Assembly: GCF_011759375.1 (NCBI RefSeq)
Contig: NZ_JAARML010000002.1
Location: forward strand, 1,488,001-1,552,000
Length of the DNA stretch: 64,000 nt
Source: Paraflavitalea devenefica
GTDB lineage: Bacteria; Bacteroidota; Bacteroidia; Chitinophagales; Chitinophagaceae
Direction of reading: 5' to 3'
This document shows, in pieces, positions 51,327 through 60,030 of this stretch. The notes under the pieces are model-generated. The model ran no database searches. It saw nothing but the letters and a program-made list of their open reading frames with translations, and was not told where the DNA came from. Every line of letters starts with the position of its first letter. The first letter of the stretch is position 1. The position numbers and the translations under genes were made by a program.

Positions 51327-53018
51327 TCAATCCTTCAAATTCTGCAAGATCCTGGTTCTGACTATCTCTAACTCCGGTCTCCTGCTCCCGGCAGTATCTG
51401 CCACTGCCAGCAATTGCCGGTAATAATAACCGGCCTTTTCCAGGTTCCCGGTTTTTTGGGCCGCCAGTCCGGCCCCATATAATCCGTTAAAACGATTGGG
51501 ATGCTTTTTCAGGTCTTGTTCGTAAGCTTCGAGGGCTTTATCAGGACTATTGAGTTGCAATAACAGGTCGCCTAAGAACTCTCTGGCCGGGATTACCTCA
51601 CCGGGTGTCACAGGATGCTTTTCGGTCTTGTCTTCCAATTCAGCCGCCAGGGTCATACTGCCCAGTGCTTGCTCCTGCCTGCCTGCTTTCCAATGTATCC
51701 AGGCTTCACCTGTTTTGATCTGTATATCCACCTGGTTGGCTTTGTAAATATCTTTTTGCGCTATCAGGGTATCCTGTATCTGTTTCAGTACCTGTAGTTC
51801 GGTATTAGCGGCCTCCTTATTGCCGGTATGGACAGCACCCATGAGGCGGGTGAAGTGGACAATGGCTTTAGGCCAGGGATGATCATTCCATACCAGGTTG
51901 GCAGTGGGTGGCTTCAGATCCGCGGCTTCCTTCCAATATCTATTTTCCAGCAAAAAGCGGGAAGGAATAGCGGCAAAGGCATAAGCTACTTTAAAATTAG
52001 CAGGGTGAACTTCGCGAATCGCGTTAAGATTATCTAACAGTTGTTTTGCCCGGGTATTATCACCTTTTTGCAGGTACGCATAAACGAGGTAGTCCATGCC
52101 ATGTAACTCTTCATCCCAATGCTCCTTCCCGATTGCCTGTGCGTAGCATTGAGCGGATGAAACGGAGGCCAGGTTCGATTGAATATCTTCATCCCACAGT
52201 CCCAGCCTGGTAAAAATATGGGAAGGCATATGCAGGGCATGCGCCGAAGAGGGGGCTACAGAAGCATATTTCCTGGCAGCCGGCAGGGCGAGGGTAGCCA
52301 GTTCGGGCGCATCATACGTGTGAATAAGGTAATGCACGATGCCTGGATGGTTGGGCTCACCGGGGAAAAGAGCCTGTAAAATAGCGCCGGCTTTCCGTTG
52401 TTTTTGGAACGTTTTATCAGCAGGGTCAGCCGCCGCATTCAATGCCAGGGCATACAGGGCCGCTGCCTCATGGTCATCCGGCCAGGCTGTATATAATTTT
52501 TCCATGGCCTTTTCAAAGTTGAGACACCGGCTGCGATGGTCTACCTTCTCCCAGTTTGCATAAAAAGCGGCAATAGCGTCAATATAAGCCGCTTCTTTTT
52601 TTGATAGAGGAAGGGCCTGTGCTATGGCAACGGCTTTGCTGCCCTTGGTGAGTTCTGTTACGGAAGGGGGCGTCCAGAGGGGATGGAAATTGCTCATCGC
52701 TATGCCCCAGTAAGCCATGGCGCAGGAGGGCTGCTCGTCAATAATACCGGCAAAAACCTTTTCTGCTTCATCATATTCAAAGGAATGAAGCAATTTCAAA
52801 CCAAGGGTAAAGGCTGCTTTCACAGTAGCGCTGCCGGCAATGGCAAAGGTCACTGAACCAAATTGTTGTGTGGTAGTTCCACAGGAAATAAGGTCGCCTC
52901 TCTTAAGGTCCAGCGCGCTGATCGCCTCCGGGGCAGGCGCTGTATTTTTTCCCCTGCACGAAAAGGTGGTGGCATAAAGCAACACCCATAACATCCGTTG
53001 TAAGAAAAGCCATTGCAT
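51327..53018 (-). CDS. Exported TPR-repeat protein
   Basis: 563-aa exported protein (start 53018, MQWLFLQRMLWVLLYATTFS followed by a Cys that may be a lipobox Cys; an ATG at 53042 is possible). It has scattered tetratricopeptide repeats: LGLKLLHSFEYDEAEKVFAG, then DEQPSCAMAYWGIAMSNFHP, and near the C-terminus LNSPDKALEAYEQDLKKHPN and GLYGAGLAAQKTGNLEKAGY. The central part ALHMPSHIFTRLGLWDEDIQ with repeated His and LVYAYLQKGDNTRAKQLLD is typical of a secreted TPR family of Bacteroidota and Proteobacteria. Function unknown. Confidence 0.82.
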   Translation of the reverse strand: MQWLFLQRMLWVLLYATTFSCRGKNTAPAPEAISALDLKRGDLISCGTTTQQFGSVTFAIAGSATVKAAFTLGLKLLHSFEYDEAEKVFAGIIDEQPSCAMAYWGIAMSNFHPLWTPPSVTELTKGSKAVAIAQALPLSKKEAAYIDAIAAFYANWEKVDHRSRCLNFEKAMEKLYTAWPDDHEAAALYALALNAAADPADKTFQKQRKAGAILQALFPGEPNHPGIVHYLIHTYDAPELATLALPAARKYASVAPSSAHALHMPSHIFTRLGLWDEDIQSNLASVSSAQCYAQAIGKEHWDEELHGMDYLVYAYLQKGDNTRAKQLLDNLNAIREVHPANFKVAYAFAAIPSRFLLENRYWKEAADLKPPTANLVWNDHPWPKAIVHFTRLMGAVHTGNKEAANTELQVLKQIQDTLIAQKDIYKANQVDIQIKTGEAWIHWKAGRQEQALGSMTLAAELEDKTEKHPVTPGEVIPAREFLGDLLLQLNSPDKALEAYEQDLKKHPNRFNGLYGAGLAAQKTGNLEKAGYYYRQLLAVADTAGSRRPELEIVRTRILQNLKD

Positions 53019-53187
53019 ACAAATCGTATTTAGGTGATTCAATAAACGGGCGGATTAATGGCGGGGAAATACCAAAGGGCGGATAAGAGGCGGCAGGGAA
53101 TGGCACGAAGGTAGGAATAATCACGAACCCGCAAACCCTGCACCTGTGGGCATTCCGTAGTATCAATAAGCGCCTGCTCCCAACTAA

Positions 53188-53214
53188 ATTAAAATATATT
53201 TCGTATATTTTAAT
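53188..53214. repeat. AT-rich 11-bp inverted repeat
   Basis: ATTAAAATATA (53188-53198) and TATATTTTAAT (53204-53214), perfect complements around TTTCG. TATATTTT within the right arm resembles a -7 element, so the palindrome could be an operator over the promoter of the candidate small RNA. Confidence 0.6.
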
Positions 53215-53321
53215 GTCGGGAAGCCGAAAGGCAGCCCGTTCTGCCGGAGTCTAAATAATGCATTTTCTCATATTAGCAGTTAGTTTTGGTCGGCCTGGGT
53301 GTCCACCCGGGCTTCTTTTTT
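53215..53321 (+). ncRNA. Candidate structured small RNA with own terminator
   Basis: About 105 nt that folds by eye into stacked helices. First CGGG(53217-53220)/CCCG(53235-53238) encloses GCC-GAAA-GGC, a GNRA-capped stem, with an AA/AG internal loop. Then CTAA(53251-53254)/TTAG(53273-53276) is extended inward by TA/TA and TG/CA pairs. Last a GC-rich hairpin GCCTGGGTG(53293-53301)/CACCCGGGC(53304-53312) is followed by TTCTTTTTT. No + strand gene lies upstream that this terminator could serve, since the flanking gene is on the other strand. It may be an sRNA or a leader element; I match it to no known family. Confidence 0.35.
53293..53321 (+). terminator. Hairpin plus T-tract with no upstream + gene
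   Basis: GC-rich 9-bp stem with a very small loop (in practice the inner pair opens) followed by TTCTTTTTT. It is oriented for the + strand although the nearest upstream protein gene is on the minus strand, which is the main argument for a small transcript. Confidence 0.6.
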
Positions 53322-53333
53322 AGCAACTTACCC

Positions 53334-53341
53334 TATCTTTG
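53334..53341 (+). promoter_or_regulatory. Bacteroidota -7 promoter element (TATCTTTG)
   Basis: TATCTTTG matches TAnnTTTG and ends 16 bp before the ATG at 53358. It follows the hairpin terminator directly. Confidence 0.6.
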
Positions 53342-53357
53342 CCCCTCTTTTTTCATT

Positions 53358-53753
53358 ATGAAATATTCCCAATGGATCGGCATCGCTGCCGCAGTTTTAC
53401 TCGTGGTAGCCTGTTTTTTACCCTGGACCTTCCATCCCGACCTCAATAAGAGTTTTACGGGCTTCTTTTCCGAGGAAAATAACTACGGCAAGCCCGGTAA
53501 GGTTTTCATCGGCTTGGCGGTGGTAGCCACCATCTTCTTTATTACGCCCCGTATATGGGCCAAGCGCTGGAATTTGCTGGTAGGCGCTTTGACAGTAGCC
53601 TTTGCCATTAAAAGCTTCATTGTTTTTTCAGGTTGTTATAAGGGCATTTGCCCGGCCAAGCAGGCGGGTCTGTGGATCATGCTGGGAGCGGCCATCATTA
53701 TGCTGGTAATGACGTTGGTGCCGGATATGAAGGTGGGAGAGCAAAAAAACTGA
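53358..53753 (+). CDS. Small membrane protein, unknown function
   Basis: 131-aa inner-membrane protein starting at MKYSQWIGIAAAVLLVVACF. Four hydrophobic segments are visible: 6-22, about 54-70 (VFIGLAVVATIFFITPRIWA), about 77-93 (LLVGALTVAFAIKSFIVF) and about 103-120 (GLWIMLGAAIIMLVMTLVP). The loop between TM1 and TM2 contains PWTFHPDLNKSFTGFFSEEN and the C-terminus is charged. I know similar uncharacterised four-helix proteins in Bacteroidota but no function. It has its own promoter. Confidence 0.75.
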   Translation: MKYSQWIGIAAAVLLVVACFLPWTFHPDLNKSFTGFFSEENNYGKPGKVFIGLAVVATIFFITPRIWAKRWNLLVGALTVAFAIKSFIVFSGCYKGICPAKQAGLWIMLGAAIIMLVMTLVPDMKVGEQKN

Positions 53754-53775
53754 GGAACTTACCGGAAATATAAAA

Positions 53776-53812
53776 GAGCCAACGAATGATCGCCCGACCA
53801 TCCGTTGGACTC
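53776..53812 (-). terminator. Terminator of the lipoprotein gene (minus strand)
   Basis: GAGCCAACGAATG pairs with CATCCGTTGGACTC with one mismatch and one bulge. Read on the minus strand it is followed by TTTTATATTT, so it fits the 53820-54332 lipoprotein gene. Confidence 0.7.
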
Positions 53813-53819
53813 AAAAAGA

Positions 53820-54332
53820 TTAATCTTCATCTACCTGTTTTACAGTACCGGAGTATGAACCGGTTACCTTTTTCTTATCATCACCAAAAACCAGCTCATA
53901 GGTTACCGTCATGGTACTACCACTTACGCTAACTGTAGCGGTGCCGGAAACAATGTCTTCTCTCCAGGTGCCGGTGTCCAGGTCCGGAAAGTTAACATTC
54001 ATGAAAGCATAGCCATCAAAGAAATGCTTGGTGCCATCAAAATCAGGATCACTATCCGCTTTGTAGGTATAAGTGCCGGGCGTTACTTTGTCATTGTCGA
54101 ACGTGATGCCTACGCCATGGGCTTTGCCCTGAAAATTGGGATTGTAATCAACAGAGATCATTACCAGGTCTGAATAACTACCATTAAATGTTGTGTTGAT
54201 CGCATAATTGGTCGTGTAGGTTTGTCCATCATAGGTAAATGATCCTTTCACATCATCTTTGTTTTTCTTACAGGCGCTGAAGAATAAGGCCAGGCTCATG
54301 AACAAGGCCAGGGAACGGATGGTTGTTTTCAT
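53820..54332 (-). CDS. Lipoprotein, unknown function
   Basis: 170-aa lipoprotein with signal MKTTIRSLALFMSLALFFSA followed by lipobox Cys21 and KKNKDD. The mature part is a small beta-sandwich with Gly/Asp/Thr-rich strands: GSFTYDGQTYTTNYAINTTF, then VTPGTYTYKADSDPDFDGTK, then GTATVSVSGSTMTVTYELVF. Similar lipoproteins of 150-200 aa are common in Bacteroidota with no known role. It is followed by its own terminator and stands alone. Confidence 0.75.
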   Translation of the reverse strand: MKTTIRSLALFMSLALFFSACKKNKDDVKGSFTYDGQTYTTNYAINTTFNGSYSDLVMISVDYNPNFQGKAHGVGITFDNDKVTPGTYTYKADSDPDFDGTKHFFDGYAFMNVNFPDLDTGTWREDIVSGTATVSVSGSTMTVTYELVFGDDKKKVTGSYSGTVKQVDED

Positions 54333-54432
54333 TGGTTCTTAATTTTTATAGTGTTGGGTTTAAATGCCGGTTGGCGTCCTTAGTAACGTATCAGGGATTA
54401 AATTGGTATTTTAAATAATATTTTTTTACTGG

Positions 54433-57400
54433 TTATTTTACCAGTGTTACTACCCCCTTTTCTACCTTTTCTTCCTGGCCGGTGCCGGTAAACCGGTATT
54501 GACAGGTCCATACAAAAATGCCGGTATCCTGTGGCTTTCCTTTGTAGGTTCCATCCCATCCTTTCCAGGCATCGGTCGTTTCAAAGATCCGTTCGCCCCA
54601 GCGGTTATAGATAGTCAGCCGGAATTTGTCCAGCAGACCATACACCTTAGGCTTAAAGAGATCATTGTTGCGGTCATTATTGGGCGAAAACGCACTGGGC
54701 ATATACAGTCCGTTCAGGCAATCTTTTACACTGGTAAATAGAATCGTATCTGCAGCTTCGCAATTATTCCTGTCTGTTACCAACACAGCATAGCGGCCAG
54801 GTTGAGTAGCTATATAAGTATTGGCGGTTGAGCCATCGTGCCAAAGGTAGGCTGAAAAGCCGCTGCCCGGATTCAGGATCATGGATTTGTCCCTGCACAG
54901 GAAAGTGTCTTTCCCCAGGTTTATTTTGGGCAGTGCATATACGTTATGGATAGTGAGGGTGTCCCGGGATATACAACCATTGGGGTTAGTGGCAGCTATC
55001 CAAAAAGTGCCGGCTGTTCCGGCGCTGATCTGTTGGGACTGTGCCCCGGTATTCCAGCTATACGCCGTAAAGCCCGGCCCGGCGTCCAACACCAGGGGGC
55101 GCTCATTACAAAAGCTGGTATCATTGCCTAAGCTCAATGGCATTACCGGCTTCACCTTTACCCGGATGGTGTCCAGCACCAGGCAGCCGGGACCTTTTTC
55201 TGCTGTTACACTGTAGATCGTGTCCCTGTCGGTAAAGATCCTGATCGTTTGCCCGTAAACGGGACTGATCCTGTAATCGCCACTCCAGCGGTAATTGCTG
55301 AAGCCCGCCGGCGCTGCCAGGGTCAGCGTATCGTTCCTGCACAGTTCAAGATCTACGCCCAGGTCAAAAGGCACTGGCGGCGCCTGGGTGATATAAACTG
55401 TATCCCGGTATTCATTGCCGCAATGATCGGTGGCCAGCACGTGGTACATGCCTGGCCCATACGCCGTGAACGTGGAATCGGAGGAGCCGTCCTGCCACTG
55501 GTAAGTGGCAAAGCCGGTGCCGGCATTCAGTGACCAGGTGCTGATAGCGCACAATTGTATATCAGGGCCGAGATCGAGGGTGCTCCGGGCTTCAACAGCA
55601 GTGAGCAGGAGGCTATCCCTCAATACGGTGCAGGGGGCTGTTATGGTGGCATACAGCATGGCGGTGCCGCTTCTCAGGAATACCAGGCGCACTGTTGAAT
55701 CTGTGAAGGACGTGATCTTTGCCAGGGTGGGATCAATGTCCCATACGGCCGGTAATGAACAACCGCTGTTCCTGTTGATGGAATAAGTGACCGTATCACC
55801 ACGCAGACAGACGCTGTCATCTCCTGTAATACCTGTTAAGCTACAGGTAACCGGTGCGCATTGCTGTTTTTCTGTTAAAGGCACATCAAGCACCGTGGAG
55901 GTTACGGCAAGGGGTGTTTCAAAAACAGGGGTCGTAATATTGCTCCAGGTCATGGCACTGGTCAGCACGTTTACATTGCTCAATGTATTGCTGGCCTCAT
56001 CAACGCGGCAACCGGGCGTGGTGCCATTAGCGGCTGCTTTTACCACATGTATCTTGCCATCGGTGCCGGTTACCGGCTCCTGGAAAGTACAGGCGCTGAT
56101 GATGCTGCCATCGGCATACTGTTGCACATTGGCCGCTGTTTGCATAATGATACCAGGGAAATTGCCATACGCTTTTTGCCAGTCAAGCGTGCCGGCTGCG
56201 CCCGCTTTAAAGAGATAGAAATTATTGCCAAAGGCATACCGGCCGGCGGAAGCTATAAACCCGCCATCGCTGGAAGGGAATATAGAAGACCGGGGATTGG
56301 TATCGTGCATCTGCAACTTTTGATAACTCAGCAGGTCCAGGTTTTGGGTGAATTTGGCAACGCCCTGTTGCTTGCTGTTGTAATTATTGCCGTCAATCAG
56401 GTGCAGTCCAGCCATAAAACCATAAGACGTTTTAAAGAGCTGGATATTGAAATTGCTCCTGTTGTCCAACGAAAAGCGGATAGAAGAAATGATGGCGCCG
56501 GTATTTTTGTTCATCTTAATGATGCTGCCATAATAGCGCTGTTCCAGCAATGCCCAGTAATTGGCGCCCAGCACCAGCGTATCATTATCTTCCAGTACAC
56601 TATGGATGTCTGTTCCTGCTTCATGGACCAGTTGCTGGCTCCAGATGATATTGCCCCCTGCATCTGTTTTGACAATGATCCCTTCGGCCGGCGTGGGGAG
56701 AGGGGTAACGCTACCGGTAAAAACAAAACTGCCGTCTGCGGTTTCTATCACGTCAAGTCCTATATGGCGACTATTGTTTTTGATGTAGAAATGTTTTGAC
56801 CAGTTGACCGTACCGTTGGCGTTTAATTTTACCAGGTAAAAACCACGGGTATAAAACGAATTGGAAGCACCGATAGCGATATAACCGCCATCGCGGGTGG
56901 GTTTAATTTTCCGGAACTCATCATAGCTGGCACCGCCGATGCGTTTGGCCCATTGGAGAGTGCCACCTGCACTGAGCTTCATCACCAGCGCATCCATGGA
57001 GGGGCTTTCCTGGTCGGCATCGCCGGCCACGGGGTTTACATTGCCCGTCAGGACAGAGCCGCCATCGGGTGTGGCATGGATATAGAAAACATTGTGGTTG
57101 CCTGTGCCCACATAGGTTTTTTGGAAAGTAGGCAGGCAGGTATCAGGTAATGGGGTAGTGCAGGTGCTGCCTGAGCAAAATGAATTGGTTCCCACAAGGC
57201 CCGGGCCTTCCTGCAGATTAATGGCATTAATGCTAAGGCTGCCGGTACGTATATCGAACCAGGAAAACGGATTGGTCGTAAAGGGTGGGTGGTTGATACG
57301 TACCTGTACACTTGATGAAGGGCAGCCGTCTGTATTGCCCTGGATATCTGATTTGACGACATATATCCTGCTTACGCCGCCAGTTGGAAGGTGATTGCCC

Positions 57401-59925
57401 ACGCTGATAAAACCACCGTCGGGGGCAATACGCAAGCTAAGATTGGTTTGAACACCTGCCCGTGCATGTTTTCTTGTCCACTCCATATTGCCGGCAGCGT
57501 TGAATTTAAACAGGTTAAAGTCGCTGGCGCCATTGTCCTCTGTGTGCTGGATCGCAAATCCACCGTCGGGTGTAAGTACAAACAGGCCGGGGCCGCCCAA
57601 CTGGTAATCCGGTGCAATGATCTCGCGCACGTCTACCGCATCGCCATTGAGGTCAACGTCAAGGATCATGGCACGGCCCGTATTGGTATTGGTGAAATCG
57701 TCGATCGTAGTTACCTGGTAGAGATACCGGTTGCCTTGCCGGTAGAAAGAAACACCGCCTGAGTTATTGCGGCCATCTATATCATATTTCTTTGACCAGA
57801 TCACATTGCCATTGGCCAGGTCCAGCTTCATGATGAGTGCATCATGCCAGGTAGCGGAGCGGGATGTGCCTGCTACCAATATTCCTCCATTATCTTCCAG
57901 CAGCGCACTGCCATTATCACTGTCACTATCATCATATACCTTGCTCCACATCAGGTTGCCGGCGGCATCCAGTTTTATCACGAGCACATTGCCTGTACCC
58001 GGATTGTTATTTTGCCTTCCTGTAATTACGTAACCACCATCACTGGTTTGCAGTACATTACTGGCGATCTCACCAAAGGTTGAGTTTTCACCAAACTGGC
58101 GGGCCCATTGCACAATGCCCGTTGCATCCGTTTTCACGGCCAGGGCGGCGCCGGTGAGAAAACCATAAGATCTCGTTTGCCCTACGGCTATAAAACCACC
58201 ATCAGCGGTAATGATGAGCCGGTAAAATGCATCGGCCCGTGTACCTCCATAGGTATGACTCCATTGTACAACGCCTGCATTATTAATTTTAAGCAGGTAG
58301 CCATCATCAGTGCCACTGCTGACGACGAAGGTTCTGCCGGCAATAATATAACCGCCATCGGGCGTAGGGCGGATATCATTACCATAAAAATCTCTTGATC
58401 CGCCATAGGTGTTCTGGAAAGTAAGTTGCGGAACGCAGGCGCCTGTTACTACCACGGTGCGTGTTAATGAGTCGCTGCAAAACCCATTGGAGGCTTTGAG
58501 CTTAATGGCATAATTGCCGGGTGCGGTAAAAGCTTGCGAAAAGTTGAACGTGGTGCTTTTCGCAACGCCATTGAGCAGCCAGCTATAGCTGGTAGCTCCG
58601 GTGGTGGTATTGATAAAATTAAGTGTTGTGTTGATAGCAACCGCGGTATCAGGAGGGGTGAAGTGAACAGTTACCGGGCAGGTGACTGTTATTACTTCCG
58701 TTTTAACCGCACTGTCGCATAAAGGGTTGCTGCTGTAGGCTACCAGTTTAATGGTGTAGGTACCTGCGGTATTGAATGTATAGGAATAATTAAAAGCAAT
58801 TGACTGTTGCACATTGTCGAGGTACCAGGCATAAGTAGCTCCATTTACTGAGCTATTGGTAAAAGTAACCGCTGTGCCGGTTGTTACTGCTGTACCGGAA
58901 GCGGTAAAGTTGGCTGTTACGGGAGCAGGACAGAAGGTTAAGCAGGATTTACACAGGAGTAAGCTGCCGCGTACGTTTTGTATAAACCAGTTCATACGGT
59001 CGGCCTGCCCTTGCGTAAACACTTTCATGCAATCGAAATTGCCGTAATCCATGTAATCTTCCTTCAGGTCGTTTACATCGGTGCCGAAACCAGACAAGGC
59101 ATCTGTGGAGCAACTGTTCACGCTGGTGTTGCAACCCACAGCCCCGGTAGATTGGTCGGGTGGGGTATCGCATACCCGGTCTCCGTCGGCTGTACAGTCA
59201 TCGTTCTTGCAGGCGCCCTGGAAGGTATGGTATAATCCGAGGTAGTGCCCCATTTCATGGATGGTCACCACACTGTTGGCCGGAGAGCTGCCAAACCAGG
59301 TGGCTTCCATCACAATACCGTCGAGGTTGGAGCCATGGGCGGTAGGCAGGTAGGCATAACCGGCTACACTACCCGGTATGGAGCGCACCAGCCATATATT
59401 GATATAGCAAGAGGGGTTCCACCGGTTAAGGTTCTTTACGTTTTGGTCATCCGAATGATAATCGGGGCCACCCATGACAGTATAGGGGGACACATCACGG
59501 GTAATGCCATTTGTAGGATTGTTGTTCGGGTCGCGCTGGGCAAGGCAAAACTGTATTTGTGTATTCACCCCATCGGCAGGATCATAGTAACCGGTATTGG
59601 CAAAAGCTTCATTGAGGTGTTGAATACCAGCCAGTACCTGTGCATTGGAAATATTCTCTGCGCCATTGTTGTGAATGATATGTACCACTACCGGTAAGGA
59701 CACTACGGCGTTGGTTCGTTGTGTAACTGCTCCTGAACGGCGGGCAAGCTGGTATTGTTGTAGCTGCCGTTCAACCTGTTCATGGTATTGCCGCAGTACT
59801 CCATTTTCGCGGAGTAGTTTATCAGTGACTGTTTGTTGACCGCAGGTAACGGGGGGAGTTTGTTGTGACCAGGATAGGCATACGGAAAGGATGCTCAGGA
59901 TGGTTATCAGGATTGGACGGTGCAT
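54433..59925 (-). CDS. Giant M43-type metalloprotease with propeller-like repeats and type B T9SS domain
   Basis: 1830-aa secreted protein. Signal peptide 1-20. The pappalysin-like M43 domain (about 70-325) has the zinc motif TIHEMGHYLGLYH (His223, Glu224, His227, His233) and a Met-turn region DYMDYGNFDCMKVF. Two PKD-like domains (about 335-495) follow, then a long array of repeats with the core DGGYIIAGRTFVVSSGTDDG, YLLKINNAGVVQWSHTYGG (about 500-1375), which look like propeller blades. Several Ig/PKD-like units (DLGPDIQLC, SLGNDTSFC, NLGKDTFLC) precede the C-terminal type B sorting domain (YMPSAFSPNNDRNNDLFKPK, then YNRWGERIFETTDAWKGWDG). It should be exported by T9SS and released or attached outside. 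Confidence 0.93.
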   Translation of the reverse strand: MHRPILITILSILSVCLSWSQQTPPVTCGQQTVTDKLLRENGVLRQYHEQVERQLQQYQLARRSGAVTQRTNAVVSLPVVVHIIHNNGAENISNAQVLAGIQHLNEAFANTGYYDPADGVNTQIQFCLAQRDPNNNPTNGITRDVSPYTVMGGPDYHSDDQNVKNLNRWNPSCYINIWLVRSIPGSVAGYAYLPTAHGSNLDGIVMEATWFGSSPANSVVTIHEMGHYLGLYHTFQGACKNDDCTADGDRVCDTPPDQSTGAVGCNTSVNSCSTDALSGFGTDVNDLKEDYMDYGNFDCMKVFTQGQADRMNWFIQNVRGSLLLCKSCLTFCPAPVTANFTASGTAVTTGTAVTFTNSSVNGATYAWYLDNVQQSIAFNYSYTFNTAGTYTIKLVAYSSNPLCDSAVKTEVITVTCPVTVHFTPPDTAVAINTTLNFINTTTGATSYSWLLNGVAKSTTFNFSQAFTAPGNYAIKLKASNGFCSDSLTRTVVVTGACVPQLTFQNTYGGSRDFYGNDIRPTPDGGYIIAGRTFVVSSGTDDGYLLKINNAGVVQWSHTYGGTRADAFYRLIITADGGFIAVGQTRSYGFLTGAALAVKTDATGIVQWARQFGENSTFGEIASNVLQTSDGGYVITGRQNNNPGTGNVLVIKLDAAGNLMWSKVYDDSDSDNGSALLEDNGGILVAGTSRSATWHDALIMKLDLANGNVIWSKKYDIDGRNNSGGVSFYRQGNRYLYQVTTIDDFTNTNTGRAMILDVDLNGDAVDVREIIAPDYQLGGPGLFVLTPDGGFAIQHTEDNGASDFNLFKFNAAGNMEWTRKHARAGVQTNLSLRIAPDGGFISVGNHLPTGGVSRIYVVKSDIQGNTDGCPSSSVQVRINHPPFTTNPFSWFDIRTGSLSINAINLQEGPGLVGTNSFCSGSTCTTPLPDTCLPTFQKTYVGTGNHNVFYIHATPDGGSVLTGNVNPVAGDADQESPSMDALVMKLSAGGTLQWAKRIGGASYDEFRKIKPTRDGGYIAIGASNSFYTRGFYLVKLNANGTVNWSKHFYIKNNSRHIGLDVIETADGSFVFTGSVTPLPTPAEGIIVKTDAGGNIIWSQQLVHEAGTDIHSVLEDNDTLVLGANYWALLEQRYYGSIIKMNKNTGAIISSIRFSLDNRSNFNIQLFKTSYGFMAGLHLIDGNNYNSKQQGVAKFTQNLDLLSYQKLQMHDTNPRSSIFPSSDGGFIASAGRYAFGNNFYLFKAGAAGTLDWQKAYGNFPGIIMQTAANVQQYADGSIISACTFQEPVTGTDGKIHVVKAAANGTTPGCRVDEASNTLSNVNVLTSAMTWSNITTPVFETPLAVTSTVLDVPLTEKQQCAPVTCSLTGITGDDSVCLRGDTVTYSINRNSGCSLPAVWDIDPTLAKITSFTDSTVRLVFLRSGTAMLYATITAPCTVLRDSLLLTAVEARSTLDLGPDIQLCAISTWSLNAGTGFATYQWQDGSSDSTFTAYGPGMYHVLATDHCGNEYRDTVYITQAPPVPFDLGVDLELCRNDTLTLAAPAGFSNYRWSGDYRISPVYGQTIRIFTDRDTIYSVTAEKGPGCLVLDTIRVKVKPVMPLSLGNDTSFCNERPLVLDAGPGFTAYSWNTGAQSQQISAGTAGTFWIAATNPNGCISRDTLTIHNVYALPKINLGKDTFLCRDKSMILNPGSGFSAYLWHDGSTANTYIATQPGRYAVLVTDRNNCEAADTILFTSVKDCLNGLYMPSAFSPNNDRNNDLFKPKVYGLLDKFRLTIYNRWGERIFETTDAWKGWDGTYKGKPQDTGIFVWTCQYRFTGTGQEEKVEKGVVTLVK

Positions 59926-59993
59926 AAGGGTGAGGTATCAACGCCGGAGGCGTTAAGCCCCGGCCCCCTAAAATACTAAATATCAGCATATTT

Positions 59994-60030
59994 AAAAACA
60001 ATGCGGGCCGAAATGGCCCGCATTGTTTTT
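59994..60030 (-). terminator. Strong terminator after rocD
   Basis: A 16-bp perfect stem AAAAACAATGCGGGCC (59994-60009) / GGCCCGCATTGTTTTT (60015-60030) with a 5-nt loop. It begins at the rocD stop codon and, read on the minus strand, ends in a run of T. It also separates rocD from the giant protease gene. Confidence 0.9.

Larger units (their letters stand above)
53019..53357. other. Intergenic region with AT palindrome and structured stretch
   Basis: 339 bp with no protein gene. It holds an AT-rich 11-bp inverted repeat (53188-53198 and 53204-53214), the candidate small RNA (53215-53321) and the promoter of the small membrane protein (53334-53341). Confidence 0.5.

Noticed and set aside
53215..53260. 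Resemblance to part of a cobalamin riboswitch (GGGAAGCCG...GCCCG...CCGGAGTC)
   Set aside because: The 5' B12-box context and the closing GCCACTG-type segment are missing, spacing is too short, and the downstream gene is not a B12 gene.
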